Below are positions 54,391 through 54,407 of a DNA stretch of 54,407 bases, piece after piece. A program made the translations under genes and the position numbers. Position 1 is the first letter of the stretch, and each line of letters starts with the position of its first letter. The notes under the pieces are model-generated. The model did no database searches, was not told the DNA's origin, and saw only the letters and a program-made list of their open reading frames with translations. The stretch is from Streptococcus oralis (GTDB taxonomy: Bacteria > Bacillota > Bacilli > Lactobacillales > Streptococcaceae), in NCBI RefSeq assembly GCF_001075875.1, contig NZ_JUOS01000185.1:1-54407 (forward strand), read 5' to 3'.

Positions 54391-54407
54391 ATGCTTGAAA
54401 AGTATTA
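54391..54407 (+). CDS. Start of a gene cut by the window end
   Basis: ATG at 54391 follows AGGGGG by seven bases and reads MLEKY before the window ends. The gene cannot be identified. In pneumococcus I would expect rpmG-secE-nusG after pbp2a; this start does not look like rpmG. Confidence 0.4.

Overview
The window is a chromosomal stretch of a mitis-group Streptococcus (S. mitis/S. oralis/S. infantis-like, close to S. pneumoniae). This rests on near pneumococcal-type sequences of Pbp2a, NrdD, EloR/KhpB (with the Thr89 context), RnpA and YidC1, on many extended -10 (TGn) promoters, on a Cia-type small RNA and on a BOX-like repeat. The species cannot be fixed by eye. No phage, insertion sequence, CRISPR array, tRNA or rRNA gene was seen.

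Layout. 1-9.1 kb: a cut-off TPR-like hypothetical gene, a CynX-type MFS exporter, a family-2 glycosyltransferase with a PglF/CapD-type membrane sugar-nucleotide dehydratase, two tandem DUF805 membrane proteins behind a BOX-like repeat, the sdaAB-sdaAA-HAD operon (serine deamination) and a secreted LysM protein. 9.1-10.8 kb: a small AT-rich accessory patch with an Rgg-type regulator and three tiny membrane or amphipathic proteins. 10.8-14.9 kb: mnmA, two Nudix genes and mnmG (tRNA wobble-uridine modification plus housecleaning). 15.0-21.0 kb: a 44-aa gene with a competence-type (SigX) promoter, a large GT-C-like membrane protein, then the anaerobic ribonucleotide reductase operon nrdD-orf46-GNAT-nrdG-kinase behind a pair of NrdR-like boxes.

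21.1-35.8 kb: the full S10-spc-alpha ribosomal cluster (rpsJ to rplQ, with secY, adk, infA, rpmJ and rpoA). All genes are on one strand, but several inter-cistronic spacers are long and fold into strong hairpins, one of them terminator-like (rpsN/rpsH). 36.2-37.9 kb: an ACT-domain regulator and a UPF0210 protein, followed by a csRNA with a perfect CiaR box. 38.1-40.3 kb: rnpA-yidC-khpB. 40.4-44.4 kb: a hypothetical protein, transketolase, yajC, a low-molecular-weight tyrosine phosphatase and a MORN-repeat protein. 44.4-47.4 kb: adhE behind an unusually dense CcpA/Rex-type control region. 47.4-49.7 kb: a decayed XRE/TPR regulator pseudogene, and a TetR regulator divergent from an isochorismatase-like hydrolase. 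49.8-54.4 kb: gap (GAPDH), an RluA-family pseudouridine synthase divergent from pbp2a (both apparently leaderless), and the first codons of another gene whose -10 sits inside a 34-bp inverted repeat.

Taken together this is a growth, translation and anaerobic-fermentation region with its regulators. The most interesting content lies mostly in the non-coding DNA: the csRNA, the NrdR-box hairpin, the leaderless divergent pair, the structured ribosomal-operon spacers, the combox micro-gene and the Rgg/micro-protein patch. From memory, gene order matches pneumococcal blocks that lie on both sides of the replication origin, so the window appears to cross inversion junctions relative to S. pneumoniae.
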